Of a stretch of 64,000 bases of DNA, positions 54,752 to 63,815 are shown in pieces. Origin of the DNA: Prorocentrum cordatum (lineage: Eukaryota; Sar; Dinophyceae; Prorocentrales; Prorocentraceae). How positions within the stretch are numbered: position 1 is the first letter of the stretch; every line of letters starts with the position of its first letter. The notes below the pieces were generated by a model. That model had not been told where the DNA came from. It made no database searches and saw nothing but the letters and a program-made list of their open reading frames with translations. The position numbers and the translations under genes are program-made. The DNA is taken from NCBI GenBank assembly GCA_963575745.1, contig CAUYUJ010019627.1:370164-434163 (forward strand), in the 5' to 3' direction.

Positions 54752-54966
54752 GTTCGGATTCAACTCCTGCGAGGTCCAATTCTGGCTTGGCCCTGGACCG
54801 AAATATGGCTGAATCCGAGTCAATCCCGCTCAATCTGGCGTCATCCCGTTTTATTATGGTTGTTAATCTTGCTTAATCCGCGGCCCAGTCTGGTGTCATA
54901 CCCTTCCCAATGGGGCTTAATCTTCCTTCGTCCTTTCGACGAAGAACTCCCAGTAGTTGCCTCAAC
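54752..54966 (+). mobile_element. DM-3 MITE-like element, copy 2
   Basis: Left GTTCGGATTCAACTCCTG, right CCCAGTAGTTGCCTCAAC. The interior CCCAATGGGGCTTAATCTTC and TTTCGACGA(A)GA match copy 1 at 30,511-30,728 in the same order. Confidence 0.85.
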
Positions 54967-55283
54967 TTAAGAGGAGCCAGGGCGTGACCCCGAAGTCCAG
55001 CCTGCCCTAAACAAGCGAGACAGATTGCAGTGAGCGGTGGCCAGACGCTCGCCGAACCCCGGCGGCCCAGAGGCTCGTCTCTCGCTCGCCGTGTCGGGGT
55101 TCTGCGTTCACAGAACCCCACGCGGAGATCCGCTGCAGCACATGGGGCCGCCTGCGCCGGCCGCCTCCTCCGTCCTCCCTCTCTTTCGTTTCCTCCTCCT
55201 CCTCCCTCGGGCGTCGGCATCCAGGGGCCAGAGGGGTGTCCATACCCAGCTCGCGAGCGATATATTATTCAGGAGGGGAAAAA

Positions 55284-55430
55284 TCACACAGACACAATTC
55301 ATCGTCGACTCCCAGGAAAATATGGGAGATTATGGGAAGTGGGGGGAAAGACAGAACCCCAGAAAATATAGGAAAATATGGGGAATATTTTTATTTGTGC
55401 GTATTTATTTGTGTGTCCCAGGGCCCCTTC
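55284..55430 (+). repeat. dispersed 147-bp repeat, copy B
   Basis: Same length, order and orientation as 48,373-48,519, including the terminal TTTGTGTGTCCCAGGGCCCC. Confidence 0.9.
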
Positions 55431-55439
55431 GATTATTAC

Positions 55440-56065
55440 GAACGGCCGAGTCGACTCTCTCGACGAATGCTGCACGGCGCGCGCTGCCCTGGACCTCGTA
55501 TACCAGGTGTACACTTGTTTGAGGTGGAGGAGATGCACGTGTGCCACACCGTGTCACCTCCAACATCCCAGCACGCGCGCAAGGCCGAGTATTGTCCTAT
55601 CCTGTCCTTCTCTTCCTCGTCATCCTCCGATTCCCCTCGGCGATCGATACTGATCTTGTTGAGCTGGGCGTGCGGAGGCGTCTTGAGGCCCTGAGGCCAC
55701 GTTGCATGTTTAGGGGAATTGGTCTTTCCTGCCTGTGAACGACGGTACGTTGTGTCTGTCCGACGCGTATCGATCCGACGCGGGTTCGTCGTCGATTCGA
55801 CGTGGGATCGACGCGTTCTAGAAGATTGATCGCGAATAGCGACGCAATGCCCCCTTCCCACCCCACCCGCGAGGATACAACCTCTCTCTGTGCCCCGCCA
55901 GCGATGTGGCAACATATTTCTGAACCACTGGAAGATGCAGCATGTCTCTGGGGCGTCGGAAAACTCCGGGGGCCTCTCCTACTGTTCTGTCCCCCTTCTT
56001 CCCCCACTGCTCACCACCGCGGACTCATCCCCGCCTGCCGCAAGTTCCCCGCGGCTTACTCCCAG
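55440..56065. other. kinase intron; no other gene recognised
   Basis: Unique sequence. TTCGACG/ATCGACG motifs cluster at 55,760-55,825, and a pyrimidine-rich patch lies at 55,980-56,064, before the next exon. Confidence 0.5.
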
Positions 56066-56070
56066 CGGAG

Positions 56071-56126
56071 GCCTTCCACCGCGACATCAAGTCGGCCAAC
56101 ATTCTGCTGGACCGGCACGGCACGGC
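56071..56126 (+). CDS. protein kinase exon 6: HRD catalytic loop
   Basis: Encodes AFHRDIKSANILLDRHGTA, kinase subdomain VIb with the catalytic Asp (HRD, codon 56,083-56,085), the Lys two residues on and the metal-binding Asn (codon 56,098-56,100). HRDIKSANILLD is typical of receptor-like/IRAK-Pelle kinases. The acceptor AG at 56,069-56,070 (GCGGAG|GCC) is in phase 0, matching exon 5. The 3' edge is taken at GC|GA (56,127), a GA donor as sometimes used in dinoflagellates; the frame afterwards turns Arg-rich. The DFG exon was not found in the remaining 7.9 kb. Confidence 0.9.
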
Positions 56127-56329
56127 GACCTCACGCAGAAGGGGGAGGAGGAGGCGAAGGAGAGGAAGTGATCAGGCGGACGAGGGAAGCGCCACGTCGT
56201 TGCGGACGGCCGCCGCAGACGTTAGGCTTGCTTCATGAGCTAAGCGACGACCGATTCCCCCCCTCTCAGCTGGAGGATGAGGGGCCATGAGATGAGGAGA
56301 ATGTCTGTGAACAGGAAGAGGTGTATGAT

Positions 56330-56420
56330 GAGGTGGAGGAGGAGGAGGAGGAGGAGGAGGAGGAGGAGGAGGAGGAGGAGGAGGGAGGAGGAGGAGGGAG
56401 GAGGAGGAGGGCAGGATCAG
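56330..56420 (+). repeat. (GGA)n tract
   Basis: GGAGGAGGA, immediately after the catalytic-loop exon. Confidence 0.95.
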
Positions 56421-56499
56421 GAGGGGGGGGGCCCGGGGCGGGCCCGAGGAGGGAAGGGGGACCCACCATCCCCAGTCGCCTGGCGTCTCGATGCTTCCG

Positions 56500-57150
56500 G
56501 CCCAGAGCCAGCTGTGCACCCCCAGCCAGTTTCTGACGGTTCTGATGCCCGAAACTTTCTTCCGGATGGTGGTCGTTTTTTGATTCGTTGTTTTGCCGAT
56601 CGGCGCGGGCCCTCGCACCCCCTCTTCCCCCCCCCCGGATTAGATCTTGGCTGTTTTTGGCGCCAGGTTCGAGCAGGTGGAGCCTCCCCCGTAGGACGCG
56701 CTGTCGCAAACAGTCGCGCTGAGCAGAGGTCCAGAGCCAGACCCCCCCCCGGTTTCATAGAAATGTGCTTGACAGCTCCTTGCTTGTCCACAGCTCGAGT
56801 TCAATTGAAACAAACACCAACGCAAGAAAGTACACGACATAAGCGGAACATATGTTTCCAGAATGTATCTAAATGCTGGCGCGGGGTGGAGCGAGTGACT
56901 CGTGGAGTTTCCCTCAGCGTAAAGCGGCGAAGCCAGACAGTAATCCTCCCCCCTCTCTTCGCTCCGTGTCGAAGCGCCGAAGCAGAGAACGCTCCCGTGC
57001 CAGAGGGTCGCGACTGCTCGCCGCCTCGGTCTCTTCGAGGCGGCGGGGCTGTCTGGTCCGGGGGCCTCGGGCCTCGGGGCGATCCGGGGCCCCCCCCCCG
57101 CATGCCGTCGACGAGGCGCCGCCGATGGAAACCGCCCCGGGCCCCGGCTT
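56500..57150. other. no gene recognised
   Basis: Unique GC-rich sequence with overlapping open frames (up to 305 codons crossing the GGA tract). No domain or exon could be supported, including any DFG motif. Confidence 0.4.
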
Positions 57151-57443
57151 TTGAGTCGGGCCTGTCTGTCCACAGGAGGAAGATTCAGACATAGGACAAG
57201 AAATGGTCGGGGGTTCCAGTGACACGTCGATTAGTGAGTTATCCGTTTTCGGTTCTCGAGAGGGCGCCGTGGCCGTTATCTCCCAGGCTTGCGCCCGGCA
57301 GGTTTGGGCCTCAGGTCGCTTTCATTAAACCACGTTTTACTAAAGGGGGGTCTGTCCAACCCCGAAATAGGCAGTGGACCATTTTTTGAGTACTTTTCTC
57401 AATATGCTTTGAACACGTCTGTAGGAGGATATGCCCGACCAAA
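57151..57443 (+). mobile_element. DM-1 MITE-like element, copy 10, carrying a nested repeat
   Basis: Begins TTGAGTCGGGCCTGTCTG and ends GAGGATATGCCCGACCAAA. At 293 bp it is twice the usual length because the dispersed repeat at 57,221-57,360 lies inside. GCCCCGGC (57,141-57,148) and GCCCCGAC (57,444-57,451) agree at 7 of 8 but with a 2-bp offset on the left. Confidence 0.8.
57221..57360 (+). repeat. dispersed ~140-bp repeat, copy B (inside DM-1 copy 10)
   Basis: Collinear with 33,628-33,770, starting GACACGTCG and including CCGTTTTCGGTTC and CGAGAGGGCG. Confidence 0.8.
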
Positions 57444-57558
57444 GCCCCGACATCTTCCCCGAAGACGTGTGCAAGTGAACCCCTTCCCAGATCGTCCGAG
57501 ATCCTCTTCCCGAAATCCCCAGCTCCTTCGAAGTCTCCTCTGGCAGGGGAACTAAGAA

Positions 57559-57713
57559 TGACATAAACGCAACAACTCGGAGGTCCGCGCGGATTTCTCG
57601 GATCCGCGCTGGACCCCCTTCCCTGGCGCGCGGAGCGCGCCAGGTGCGGCGCCGGAGGCGCCGCCAGGGTCGAGCCCGGATCCGAGAAATCCGCGCGGAC
57701 TTCTGAGTGTTTC
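57559..57713 (+). mobile_element. DM-2 foldback element, copy 4
   Basis: TGACATAAAC, CTCGGAGGTCCGCGCGGA, TTTCTCGGATCCG, then CGCGCGGAGCGCGCC, GGCGCCGGAGGCGCC, CGGATCCGAGAAATCCGCGC. The inner arms GTCCGCGCGGATTTCTCGG and CCGAGAAATCCGCGCGGAC are perfectly inverted over 19 bp. Confidence 0.9.
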
Positions 57714-57845
57714 TCAACCATCTTGTGGTGTTGGGTCCTCGTTTTGAAGAGACAGCGCCCCGCGTTCCTCTCCTTCCTTCCTCCTCCCCCTCCTCCTTCC
57801 TCCATCATCATCGTCATCACCCGTTTCAGCACACACCCCTCACAC

Positions 57846-58202
57846 GTTCCGTGGCCCCATATGGAGCTCCACCGAAGGTCCCAGTGCTACCGCCCGCATG
57901 CATCCCCCCCACCCAGTACAGCGCTTCGTGGCCCCATAGGGAGCTCCACTGACGGCCCCCGCAAGTGTCTCTCCACCCAGTACAGTCTTTCGTGGCCCCA
58001 TAAGGAGCTCCACAGACGGCCCCAGTGCTAGTACAGCATGTCGTGCGCCCATACGGATCTCCACCTACGTCCCCAGTTCTACCGCCCTCATGCGTTCCCC
58101 CTGTTCCCAGTGCAGCTCTTCATGGCCCCATAGGGAGCTCCACCGCAGAAGAAATTCACAATTGAGGTACTCACAGCTGCCCATGGTTGCGCCCTTCGCC
58201 AG
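57846..58202 (-). repeat. dispersed 67-77-bp tandem repeat, block B (inverted)
   Basis: GTGGCCCCATA(T/A)GGAGCTCCAC units followed by GGTCCCAGTGC. Reverse complement of the block at 17,188-17,490, including the shared outer flank (GGTACTCACAGCTGCCCATGG). Confidence 0.85.
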
Positions 58203-58254
58203 CATAAGTTGTTTTTAATGTCAGTCTGCATTTTTCTTGCTCGGAGTCTACCGA

Positions 58255-58610
58255 TGAGGAGGAGGAGGAGGAGGAGGAGGAGGAGGAGGAGGAGGATGAG
58301 GAGGAGGAGGAGGAGGAGGAGGAGGAGGAGGTATCAACAGGAGGAGGAGGAGAAGGAGGAGAAATAGGAGTAGGAGGAGGAGGAGGAGGAGGAGGAGGAG
58401 GAGGAGAAAAAGGAGGACGGTTCGACGGCGGCGGCGGCCTCGATGATTGCCCGTCACTCGCTCGCGATCGCGCACCTCGGTGCTAGCCCCACCTCGAAGC
58501 GCGGCCCCAGACCCTCGGGATGAGAGGGGAGGAGGAGGAGGAGGAGGAGGAGGAGGAGGAGGAGGAGCAGGAGGAGGAGGAGCAGGAGAAGGAGGGCAAA
58601 GGGGGCAGTT
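58255..58610 (+). repeat. (GGA)n arrays
   Basis: Three GGAGGA blocks (58,255-58,330, 58,335-58,415, 58,525-58,605) around a unique GC-rich segment. Confidence 0.95.
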
Positions 58611-58720
58611 GATCTCGCTAAGATGATCGTTTTGGGGACCTTCCTGGGGCCGCCGTAACGGATTTGTTCGACTCCAGTCCGGTTCTATTTCGATTCTAGC
58701 TTGACCCACATTCGACTAGA

Positions 58721-58741
58721 GCTCGTCCTCCTGCTTCTCAG
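58721..58741 (+). promoter_or_regulatory. probable spliced-leader trans-splicing acceptor
   Basis: GCTCGTCCTCCTGCTTCTCAG: a pyrimidine tract ending in AG at 58,740-58,741, followed by G. It is 15 nt before the relict leader and 110 nt before the start codon of the STRA6-like gene. Trans-splicing of DinoSL here would give a short leader that contains the older, relict DinoSL. Inferred from context. Confidence 0.65.
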
Positions 58742-58756
58742 GTTGCGAGGAGAGCG

Positions 58757-58778
58757 ACCGTATCCATTTTGGCTCAAG
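58757..58778 (+). other. relict DinoSL sequence in the 5' leader
   Basis: 22 nt starting ACCGTATCCATT and ending GGCTCAAG. It matches the conserved dinoflagellate spliced leader at 21 of 22 positions; the only difference is T for G at position 7, and the first base A fits the leader's variable first position. Spliced leaders are added to mRNA, so a genomic copy directly upstream of a gene indicates that a mature, leader-bearing mRNA was reverse transcribed and inserted. Confidence 0.9.
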
Positions 58779-58851
58779 CATTTGTTCCTGGTCAAGCCGG
58801 CTGTCTTGTTCACCACCGCAGTGTTAAGCATAACCAGCGGTCCACTCCTGT

Positions 58852-61221
58852 ATGGGAGCGCCAGGAATGTTTCAGTCCTGGCAGAAGTCCGCCCCAACCT
58901 GGCCAGTAGGCGCAGATCTGCTTTTCGAGCGTGTGCGGTCTCAGCACTACTTGGTTTGGACATCTTCGATCTTGATTTTTTTCTGGTTCGTGAGAGTCGC
59001 CACCGCGTCCCGACATGAGCTTGCACAGCCCCATTCCATCGCGCCAGTATACATGCTGATCTATTCAAATTGCCGCGGGGACCCAGAGTCAAAGGCATTT
59101 GGGTCGGTGGCAGGCTGCAGCGACAGTCCATGGTCGGGACCTTTGTGGGAGCTTCTGCTTGCGATCTTCGAGCACCTCCTGGAAGCAGTCGTGCTGCAGA
59201 TGGTGAACAACCCGTACCGCTCCAAGCTGTGGGGCGTGCCCGCCATTGGTTTCATTCTCGCGAACGTCTACTTCAACGTGTCGCTCGCAGCGGAGTCTGA
59301 CACCGATGACCTGCTGAGCGGGCAGTACATGTGGAGTTTCTTGTTTCAGAGGCTCCTGCCCAGTCTCTGGGCGGTGCTGTGGTTGATCGCGCTGCTCTTC
59401 CTCGTCGGCGCGTTGTACGGCGAAAGCTTTATGGGCAGATGGCAGAGAGAGGCACTGCAGCACACTGGTGGTTTGCTCAAAAGCAGGGAGCCCATCGGCA
59501 CGCCGCAGAGGTTCCAGCGCTTCGCCGACGCCCTGCGGAGCGTCTGCGCCGCCCAGGACCTGCCCGCTTGCGCGATGGCCGCCGTCCGGTGCCAGGAGCA
59601 GGCGCTCCGCGCCCGTGCGGCGCCCCCGCCCGCCGCCCCGGCGGCGCCGCGCCCCGAGGGCCTGTGGGCTCGGCTGGGGCGCCGCGGCGCGCGGCCCGGG
59701 GTGCCCCCGCCCCGCGAGCCGGCTGGCCCCGTGCGGCTGCCTGCCCTGGCCAACGTGTCCGTGCTGATCAGCGTCCTGCTGGTTGTCGTCCTCTTCATCA
59801 TACTGGAGATGTTCGCGTCGTACGTGCAGCCGGCGACCCGAGATTCCACCTCTCTCGCGAGGGACCTGGCCGGCACCGGCCAGCAGGCCGCCGCCCTTTC
59901 CCTGGACGTGGTGAACGTGGGCTGGGATCTGCTGGCGACGCTGTCGCAGCTGCAGGACATGATCGTGCAGTCGCAGGACCAGCTCCTGGAGGCGCAGCTG
60001 GCCCTGCAGACGCTCGCCGCGGCCAGCCCTGGGCTCGCCCCAGAGCTGGGGGCGGTGCGGGCCGTGCTCAGCGGGCTCCCGGTGGCGGGGAACGCCACGG
60101 TCACGGTGAACCTGTCTGCGGCGCAGGTGAACCTGTCGGGGGTGAGCGAGGTCCTGGAGCAGGCGGAGGCGTTCGCCCGCACGACCATCGTGTCCGCCAC
60201 CAACCTGGATGCCTTCATCGACCGCGCCGCCTCGTGGCTGGACCACGCCGCGGCCTGCGTCGGCCCCGCCTCCGTCGTGGCCGGCTCGCTCGCGCTGATG
60301 GTGGTGCTCGCCTTGGTGGCGCTGACGCACCGGAGCTGGCGGGGCAGCCGCCAGCAACTCGCGACCGGCGCGGTGCGCAGCACGCCGCGCTGGCGGCCTG
60401 ACGAGTTCAGCCCCGTGAAGGCGCCAGCGCTGCCAGGCCTGATGGCCAGCTCGGCGGTTCTCGGCTTTGGAACCGTGTACTTTGTGCTCTTCGCTGCGAT
60501 CGAGGGCTGCTGGATAGGGGTCTACTCCTTTGGGCTTCCTTCGGGCAAGTTCTTGAGTAGCCAGGGCCTCAACCTTGCTGTTGGCATAGCGGTGAAGAAG
60601 CTGCTGCTCGACAAGTTGGTGGCATGGCGCATGACGAGGATCGGCTTCGTAACTCACTGGTGTGGCTTCGCATGGTACATCGTGTTCACGCTGCCGTTCT
60701 ACGTGGTGCACAGCACCCTGGCCGCGGCCTACCGCTTCCTTACACTGGTGGTGATCTGCCTCGGGTACGTGATGCGTGTGGACATCACCGTGCTGCCCCC
60801 CGAACTGCAGGCACTAGATCCGGGGTACATTGCGAACATGTCCATGTTGCTGCTCAGCCATCGCCACCACAACCCCGTCTGCTACTCCTTCACGCAGGCC
60901 TTCCTCGGCAAGGAGGGCGCCCAGCCAGCCATGCACGTGTCGCGGGGCAGGAGGAACTGGCTCCTCGCCCTCACGCTGGCGCGGAACCCGAGCCTCTGGG
61001 AGCACCGCCGCGACGCTCCAGCCGGCGGCTGCGGCGCGGGGGCGCCTGCGCCGGCGGCCGCCGCCTCTGCGCCGGCCGAGCCCCAGGCTCCGGCGGGCGC
61101 CGCAGCGGAGCCCCCGCCCATGCCGCCCACGAGCGCCCGCGGCGCTGCCGCCCCGCCCGCGGCCCCGCCGGTGGGTACGCCGCGCCTCGCCTGCCCCGAC
61201 GGCCCCGACGGCCTCCTGTGA
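58852..61221 (+). CDS. STRA6-family (RBP receptor-like) multi-pass membrane protein, intronless retrogene
   Basis: 789 residues, one uninterrupted frame from the first in-frame ATG (stop at 58,831 upstream) to TGA. Hydrophobic segments lie near residues 33-49, 128-146, 166-190, 300-322, 473-492, 528-556, 602-620 and 625-641. Residues 210-290 are a Pro/Ala/Arg-rich loop. Residues 325-470 are a long, probably extracellular, Leu/Gln-rich domain with N-glycosylation sequons near 414, 420 and 427. The C-terminal part carries the STRA6 signature: LPPELQALDPGYIAN, a HRHHNPV segment and RRNWLLALTLARNPSL. Vertebrate STRA6 moves retinol from its binding protein across the plasma membrane; the role in a dinoflagellate is unknown. 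The last ~65 residues are Ala/Pro low complexity. No introns, in contrast to the kinase around it. Assignment rests on remembered motifs, not on a search. Confidence 0.85.
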   Translation: MGAPGMFQSWQKSAPTWPVGADLLFERVRSQHYLVWTSSILIFFWFVRVATASRHELAQPHSIAPVYMLIYSNCRGDPESKAFGSVAGCSDSPWSGPLWELLLAIFEHLLEAVVLQMVNNPYRSKLWGVPAIGFILANVYFNVSLAAESDTDDLLSGQYMWSFLFQRLLPSLWAVLWLIALLFLVGALYGESFMGRWQREALQHTGGLLKSREPIGTPQRFQRFADALRSVCAAQDLPACAMAAVRCQEQALRARAAPPPAAPAAPRPEGLWARLGRRGARPGVPPPREPAGPVRLPALANVSVLISVLLVVVLFIILEMFASYVQPATRDSTSLARDLAGTGQQAAALSLDVVNVGWDLLATLSQLQDMIVQSQDQLLEAQLALQTLAAASPGLAPELGAVRAVLSGLPVAGNATVTVNLSAAQVNLSGVSEVLEQAEAFARTTIVSATNLDAFIDRAASWLDHAAACVGPASVVAGSLALMVVLALVALTHRSWRGSRQQLATGAVRSTPRWRPDEFSPVKAPALPGLMASSAVLGFGTVYFVLFAAIEGCWIGVYSFGLPSGKFLSSQGLNLAVGIAVKKLLLDKLVAWRMTRIGFVTHWCGFAWYIVFTLPFYVVHSTLAAAYRFLTLVVICLGYVMRVDITVLPPELQALDPGYIANMSMLLLSHRHHNPVCYSFTQAFLGKEGAQPAMHVSRGRRNWLLALTLARNPSLWEHRRDAPAGGCGAGAPAPAAAASAPAEPQAPAGAAAEPPPMPPTSARGAAAPPAAPPVGTPRLACPDGPDGLL

Positions 61222-61249
61222 TAGGAAGGGGGGCGCCGCTGCTCGCGGC

Positions 61250-61352
61250 CACTCCTCCTCCTCTTCCTCCTCCTCCTCCTCCTCCTTCTCCTCTTACTCT
61301 TTCTTCTCCTCCTCCTCCTCCTCCTCCTCCTCCTCCTCCTCCTCCTCCTTAT
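61250..61352 (+). repeat. (CTC)n tract
   Basis: CTCCTCCTC beginning 30 nt after the STRA6-like stop codon. No poly(A) relic is visible between the stop and this tract. Confidence 0.95.
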
Positions 61353-61359
61353 TTGGCCC

Positions 61360-61925
61360 CTCCCAGTACGCCTGCGTGGCGTCACGGGGGTTCGTCACCA
61401 GTCGGGGGCAGTGCTGGTCCAGCCAGTGCGGGCTGCCCCGTCTTTTTCAAGTGATAACCCGCATCCCACTAAGTCGGGTTGCGCAGAGTTCTTTGCCAGG
61501 TTTCATGGTGTGAGTCGAGCAACTCATTTGAACTCCCCGCGCATTGCTCATTGCTCATTGCTCAGACTCCTCCTCCTCCCTGAGCCCGCTGGCGCCGCTA
61601 TGGCGCCAGCGCCGAGCCCACGCTCTGGCCCGCGCCCGCCCCCGCGCTGCCCTTTGGCCGCGCGGGCTCGCCGCGCCGCAGATGGAAGGTTGGGAGGAGA
61701 GCGCGACGGTAGGTGTTTGGAAGTTTGTCGGCGCTCTGGGGCCCACATCCCCACGACCGTCAAGGGTCGCCTCAGGACGAGGAGCCGATCCCTGGGCAGA
61801 GGTCCAGAGTCCAGACATCTTGGGAGCCCTGAGCAGTCGGATGCCATTACCTCTCTGGGCTCCTCTTTTGGACTGCCGCTAGGTGTTCTGTTGCTCTGTT
61901 TGTCGTCTGAGCTCCTTTTCACCGT
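61360..61925. other. no gene recognised
   Basis: Unique GC-rich sequence with overlapping frames. CATTGCTCATTGCTCA is a small direct repeat at ~61,543. Confidence 0.4.
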
Positions 61926-62040
61926 CGTGGGCGTCTTGGAAGTCTCCTTGCGCCGTCTTGGGGCCGTCTTGGGAGCCTCTTGGACCGTTCTGGGGCCATC
62001 TTGGAGGCCTCTTGGGTGTTCTTGGGGCGATATTTTGAGG
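61926..62040 (+). repeat. GTCTTGGGGCC degenerate decamer array
   Basis: CGTCTTGG, GGCCATCTTGGAGGCCTC units of 10-12 bp. Related to 27,950-28,170 and, inverted, to 62,990-63,290. Confidence 0.75.
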
Positions 62041-62074
62041 GCGGTGTTGACAAGGACCCGGGCGGGTAAAGCAA

Positions 62075-62352
62075 ACCCCGGGTCCGGGCCGGGTCCGGGC
62101 CGGGTCCGGGCCGGGTCCGGGCCGGGTCCGGGCCGGGACGCCGGGTCCGGGCCGGGTCCAGGCCGGGTCCGGGTCTGGGCCGGGTCCGGGCCGGTCCGGG
62201 TCTGGGCCTGGTCCGGGCCGGGTCCGGGCCGGGTCTGGGCCGGGTCGGGCCGGGTCTGGGCCGGGTCCGGGCCGGGTCCGGGCCGGGTCCGCGGGCCGGG
62301 TCTGGGTTTGGGCCGGTTCCGGGCTGGTTCCGGGCTGGGTCCAGGTCCGGGC
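62075..62352 (+). repeat. CCGGGCCGGGT(C) minisatellite
   Basis: About 25 imperfect 11-12-bp units GGGTC(C/T)GGGCC. The Gly/Pro and Arg/Ala frames across it are artefacts. Confidence 0.95.
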
Positions 62353-62439
62353 CCTGGGAGACACGGCTAAGATTTTTAGCCGCGTTTAGCCGGGACGTGG
62401 CTCTCGCCTGAGCGCGGTGCGAAATGATTAATATCATAA

Positions 62440-62650
62440 GTTCTACCCGGGTTTGGCCGCGCATGCTTCTCGCTTAGGCGTGGCTTACGAATGGCTAAAC
62501 ATGTCTAAAACATTATAAATGTCTATAACATTGTCGTGTCTAAAAACATCGTGTCTAAACATGGCTATTCGTGACTAAAATCGATGTGTTGCCGTGGATA
62601 TTTCGTGGCTAATCGTGGCTAGTTCACAGTCGCGACCTAGACGGGGGAAA
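62440..62650. other. AT-richer segment with GTGTCTAAA motifs
   Basis: Repeated (C/G)TGTCTAAAA and TGGCTA(A/T) motifs, e.g. 62,503, 62,538 and 62,553. No gene. Confidence 0.5.
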
Positions 62651-62714
62651 CGCTAAACATCTATGCCCGCACGATCAAGCAAGTTGCCCCACAAAAGACA
62701 CACCCGCATCGCGC

Positions 62715-62940
62715 CAGGAGGAGGAAGCGGAGGAGGGGGAAGGAGAAGGAGCAAAAAGAGGAAGAGGGTGCGGGAGGAAATTGGACACGATGATGTCGAG
62801 CATAACGACTACGACGACGATGGAGAGGAATACGACGAATACGAAAACCAATGCGACGACGACGACGGCGGCGGCGAGGACGACGACGAGGAGGACGACG
62901 ACGAGGACGACGACGACGACGACGGCAGAAGGCAACCACC
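62715..62940 (+). repeat. (GGA)n and (GAC)n tracts
   Basis: GGAGGAAGCGGAGG, then GACGACGACGAGGAC. Asp/Arg-rich frames are artefacts. Confidence 0.9.
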
Positions 62941-62989
62941 AAGGCAACCGCTTCCGATGGTTCTTTAAGGCTTCAAAATGACTCCAAGA

Positions 62990-63290
62990 TTGCCCAAGAG
63001 GTGCCCAGGAAGGCCCCAACACGGCCCCAATAACGCCCAAGACCGCCCCAAAAACGCCCCAATAGGGCGCCAAGAAGCAAATGTCGGGCTCCAGGGGAGG
63101 GGAAACCGCGACCCCCCCCCTCTGATGATCGATGGCGTCCACGATGGCCCCATGCTCCGAAGAAGGCCCCAACAGGGCCTCAAGAGAGCCCCAAGAAGGT
63201 CCCAAGAGAACCCCAAGAGGGCCCAAGAGGCTTCCAAACTGGCCTCCAGAGGGCCCCCCGATGGCCCCAAGAAGCCTCCAACACAATCCC
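62990..63290 (+). repeat. CCCCAAGAGGCC degenerate decamer array
   Basis: GCCCAAGAGG, GCCCCAACACGG and CCCCAAGAAGG units. Inverse of the GGCCTCTTGGGG arrays. Confidence 0.8.
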
Positions 63291-63329
63291 TTGGCGAAAG
63301 ACTTGCAAAGACCTCGGTGGTTGACTCCT

Positions 63330-63480
63330 GACGTCGTCGTCGTCGTAGCAGTCGCCGCCGCGTCGTCGGCCGCCGCCGCCAGCGCCGTCGTCGTCTTCGT
63401 CGTCGTCTTCGTCATCGTTCTTGCTGTTGTTCGTCTTATTGTTCTCTTTCGTTTTACGATTATCATTATTATTAGTATTA
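63330..63480 (+). repeat. (GTC)n / (TTA)n-rich tract
   Basis: GTCGTCGTCGT, then TCTTCGTCGTC, ending in ATTATTATTAGTATTA. Confidence 0.8.
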
Positions 63481-63518
63481 TGATTCGTCGTAGTGTCCTT
63501 GTTCGTCCACATATGTTA

Positions 63519-63558
63519 CTAGAACCACGCGCGCGCTTCGCGCGCGCTTAGGTTCTAG
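63519..63558. repeat. GC-rich inverted repeat with CTAGAACC ends
   Basis: CTAGAACC, then GCGCGCGC, TTC, GCGCGCGC and GGTTCTAG, with AC and TTA spacers between the blocks. No T-run follows. Confidence 0.9.
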
Positions 63559-63589
63559 CGCAGACGCTGGCGACTGCAATGTCGAATGG

Positions 63590-63660
63590 TCTCGTCATCG
63601 ATTCTTTCGTCCCCCTCTCATTGGCCTCCTCCTCCTCCTCCTCCTCCTCCTCCTTCTCTC
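63590..63660 (+). repeat. (CTC)n tract
   Basis: CCTCCTCCTCCTCC between unique sequences. No gene. Confidence 0.9.
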
Positions 63661-63781
63661 CGTGGCAGCGGCAAAGCACTCGTTCCCCCCTCCCCCCTCC
63701 CCCACTCGCCGGAACGCACTGGAATGATCACGCGCTGCGGTTTCCCATGCCGACGTCCTCGGACGTGGGCGCCCTGCAACG

Positions 63782-63815
63782 AGCGCGTTCCGGGAAGATG
63801 CTCCCGGAACGCGCT
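63782..63815. repeat. perfect 14-bp hairpin
   Basis: AGCGCGTTCCGGGA, loop AGATGC, exact inverse. GGGACGCTCC motifs follow within 60 bp. Confidence 0.9.

Noticed and set aside
58701-59018. Hydrophobic upstream frame (KHLFLVKPAVLFTTAVLSI) as an extra N-terminal exon
   Set aside because: It overlaps the relict DinoSL and the 5' leader, starts without ATG and is out of frame with the main gene; explained as leader sequence.
59089-60711. 540-codon minus-strand and 356-codon second-frame ORFs over the STRA6-like gene
   Set aside because: Shadows of a GC3-rich gene; only the 58,852-61,221 frame shows membrane segments and family motifs.
63519-63815. Hairpins as transcription terminators
   Set aside because: No T-run follows them, and hairpin terminators of the bacterial type are not expected in a dinoflagellate nucleus.
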